Shown here: positions 62,581 through 64,000 of the stretch, piece after piece
How positions within the stretch are numbered: the first letter of the stretch is position 1
How the letters are laid out: each line of letters begins with the position of its first letter
NCBI GenBank assembly: GCA_951640165.1
Contig: OX621257.1
Location: 5,715,201 to 5,779,200, forward strand
From: Pseudoips prasinana
Taxonomy: Eukaryota > Arthropoda > Insecta > Lepidoptera > Nolidae
Direction: 5' to 3'
DNA length: 64,000 bases
Program-made: the position numbers and the translations under genes
The notes under the pieces: model-generated
Told to the model about the DNA's origin: nothing
Databases searched by the model: none
The model's input: the letters and a program-made list of their open reading frames with translations, nothing else

Positions 62581-62932
62581 GTGGCTGAGGAGTTGACGTA
62601 CAAACGCAAAATTTAGATACCTTATGATGAGGAGTATCCGAATCACATCTAGCCTTTATTTTACTAAACGTTGCCCTTTGGAGAAGCTGCAGTAGTCACC
62701 GACCTTAGTACAGCAATAAGCGACCGCCGTTGGGTGGTAGCCAGTACACAGAAGACGCTGTGGCCCAACTATCTAGTGTATCCCTTAGTCACCTTGTACG
62801 GCCCCCACGCAATAGTATGGGATGGCCCTATTACAATTTTTTGCCGAGAAACAAGCGGCGTACTGTAAACGTCTAATTAAAAAAAAAACAAGGAGCTTTC
62901 ATATGGCAGAGAAAAAAAAGCACATTTTTGTC
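62581..62932. other. No clear gene
   Basis: A GC-richer block at 62670-62870 encodes a 65-codon frame without recognised motifs; probably an old repeat. Confidence 0.4.
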
Positions 62933-63184
62933 GAAGTTATACTTCTTTTGGCGCGATGGATAAAAATGATGAGAGTGAATTTTTACGATGCGCGCGCACA
63001 CCGACACCTAAATTTAACAGCATGAAGTTAGTTCTAGGTGGTATGAAAATTGATAACTATGTTCAAGTTGTATATTCTAGTATTTTTATTGAAATAAAAT
63101 ATTTTTGATTAATTTTAATATTTATCGTTAATCACTACTGCATTTTAGTTATTTTTTTTCCATACGCCAAAGAAGTATAACTTC
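62933..63184. mobile_element. Inverted-repeat element with GAAGTTATACTTCTTT ends
   Basis: Left end GAAGTTATACTTCTTTTGGC, right end (inverted) GAAGTTATACTTCTTTGGCG; arms about 20-28 bases with one-base differences. Interior non-coding, about 250 bp. Target duplication not identified. Confidence 0.65.
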
Positions 63185-63219
63185 TAACGCGTGTACATAA
63201 GTACACACATTTTAATTTT

Positions 63220-63343
63220 TTTTTCTTTCTTTCTTGTTTATCTGCAATCAACCCCATGGCTTTAATCAGATTTGTTGTCGACATGAAAACTTGTGAGTGC
63301 ACATCCTATGATGTGTCATCTCTTATTTTCTAAACTACAGTGT
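63220..63343 (-). repeat. 3' untranslated region of the Jockey-clade fragment
   Basis: Ends on the minus strand in an A-rich run (T-rich with TTTCTTTCTTT on the plus strand near 63215-63240). Confidence 0.5.
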
Positions 63344-63755
63344 TCAGATAGACGCTAGTCGCATCCTTTTCAGCCGAGTTATAGAGTCATTTGTATTCAT
63401 GAGTTTTGTAGCTAGTTGATTTGTATGTTGTTCAAGTCTTTGTTTATAGGTTGCACAAGACCTTTTTATTTCTTCCTTTACTGTTGGGACTTTCAGATAA
63501 TCATGCACCTCTGTGTTTCTCGTGAACCATGGAGCATTGGTTAATATATTCAGAACTTTATTTTGGTAGCGCTGAAGAATTTCTATATTTGAGTGACTCG
63601 CAGATCCCCAGAGTTGTATGCCATAAGACCAGATTGGTTGAATGATACATTTGTATACAAGCAGTTTATTTTCCAGACTAAATGTTGATTGTTTACCTAA
63701 TAACCAGTACATATCTCTGAGCTTCCTATTTGCCTGTTCCTTTTTGGCCAATATA
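63344..63755 (-). pseudogene. Jockey-clade LINE, C-terminal fragment
   Basis: Minus-strand frame encodes KLRDMYWLLGKQSTFSLENK, KCIIQPIWSYGIQLWGSAS, NIEILQRYQNKVLNIL and LKVPTVKEEIKR, the C-terminal region characteristic of the Jockey clade. This is a different lineage from the other LINEs here. The reverse transcriptase and endonuclease are missing (5' truncation at about 63755). Confidence 0.88.
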
Positions 63756-63872
63756 TTATGATCTCACCAGGTTAGGTTAGAGCACATAAATCCAAAGGTA
63801 TCCATGACTCATTTATACAGTACACGGAACAATTCAATAACTTACATATTATACAGTATATGTAACATTTTA

Positions 63873-64000
63873 AGGGCTTGTTGGCGTGGTTGGCAAATAC
63901 TTGCTTTACACGCCGGAGGTCGTGGGTTCGATTCCCACCTAGGTCAGATATTTGTATGCACGAACATGTCTGCTTTCTTTGAGTCTGGGTGTAATTATTT
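63873..64000 (+). repeat. tRNA-headed SINE, family B, running off the window
   Basis: GGGCTTGTTGGCGTGGTTGG, B box GTGGGTTCGATTCCCACC, then TTTGAGTCTGGGTGTAATTA at the window end. Confidence 0.85.

Overview
The window looks like nuclear DNA from a moth or butterfly (Lepidoptera). It is AT-rich and gene-poor, and packed with transposable elements of types common in that order: several non-LTR retrotransposon lineages, many short rolling-circle (Helitron-type) copies ending in a hairpin plus CTAG, several tRNA-headed SINE families, RTE-type 3' ends with ATG-repeat tails, an intact mariner and a nearly identical-LTR Ty3/Gypsy element. Nothing is prokaryotic: there are no operons, ribosome binding sites or CRISPR arrays.

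Only one convincing host gene was found: an intronless three-finger C2H2 repressor at 44889-45800, recognised as huckebein from its finger sequence and its N-terminal FRPW Groucho-binding motif. It has a TATA box and an initiator at the expected spacing, a short leader and a plausible poly(A) signal about 390 bases after the stop.

Layout. 1-5.1 kb: a full-length CR1/Jockey-group ORF2 abutting a 5'-truncated second LINE. 5.1-18 kb: SINEs, Helitrons, a terminal-inverted-repeat element, large palindromes and LINE tails. 18.4-19.95 kb: an old, degenerate tandem array interrupted by a SINE and by an R1-clade fragment with a 10 bp target duplication. 20-36 kb: Helitrons (one nested in another), SINEs, a LINE fragment related to the 36.6-41.1 kb element, and an R1-clade 3' half. 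36.6-41.1 kb: a two-ORF LINE whose ORF1 has a coiled coil, an SGNH-hydrolase-like domain and two dynein-light-chain-like TQT motifs; its ORF2 carries one frameshift. 42.7-43.6 kb: three different inverted-repeat elements in a row, one very CpG-rich, upstream of huckebein. 47.3-48.0 kb: five near-identical 134 bp tandem units. 52.9-56.5 kb: a Ty3/Gypsy element inserted with a CCGG duplication into an RTE 3' end; its LTRs look identical but the integrase is cut off exactly at the 3' LTR. 57-64 kb: more LINE ends, an intact mariner, inverted-repeat elements and SINEs.

The mobile elements form layers. Autonomous elements (LINEs, mariner) sit beside non-autonomous families that probably borrow their enzymes. 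Nesting (Helitron in Helitron, Gypsy in RTE, R1 fragment in the tandem array) gives a relative order of insertion. All calls come from reading the sequence; no database search was run, so clade names for divergent LINEs are provisional.
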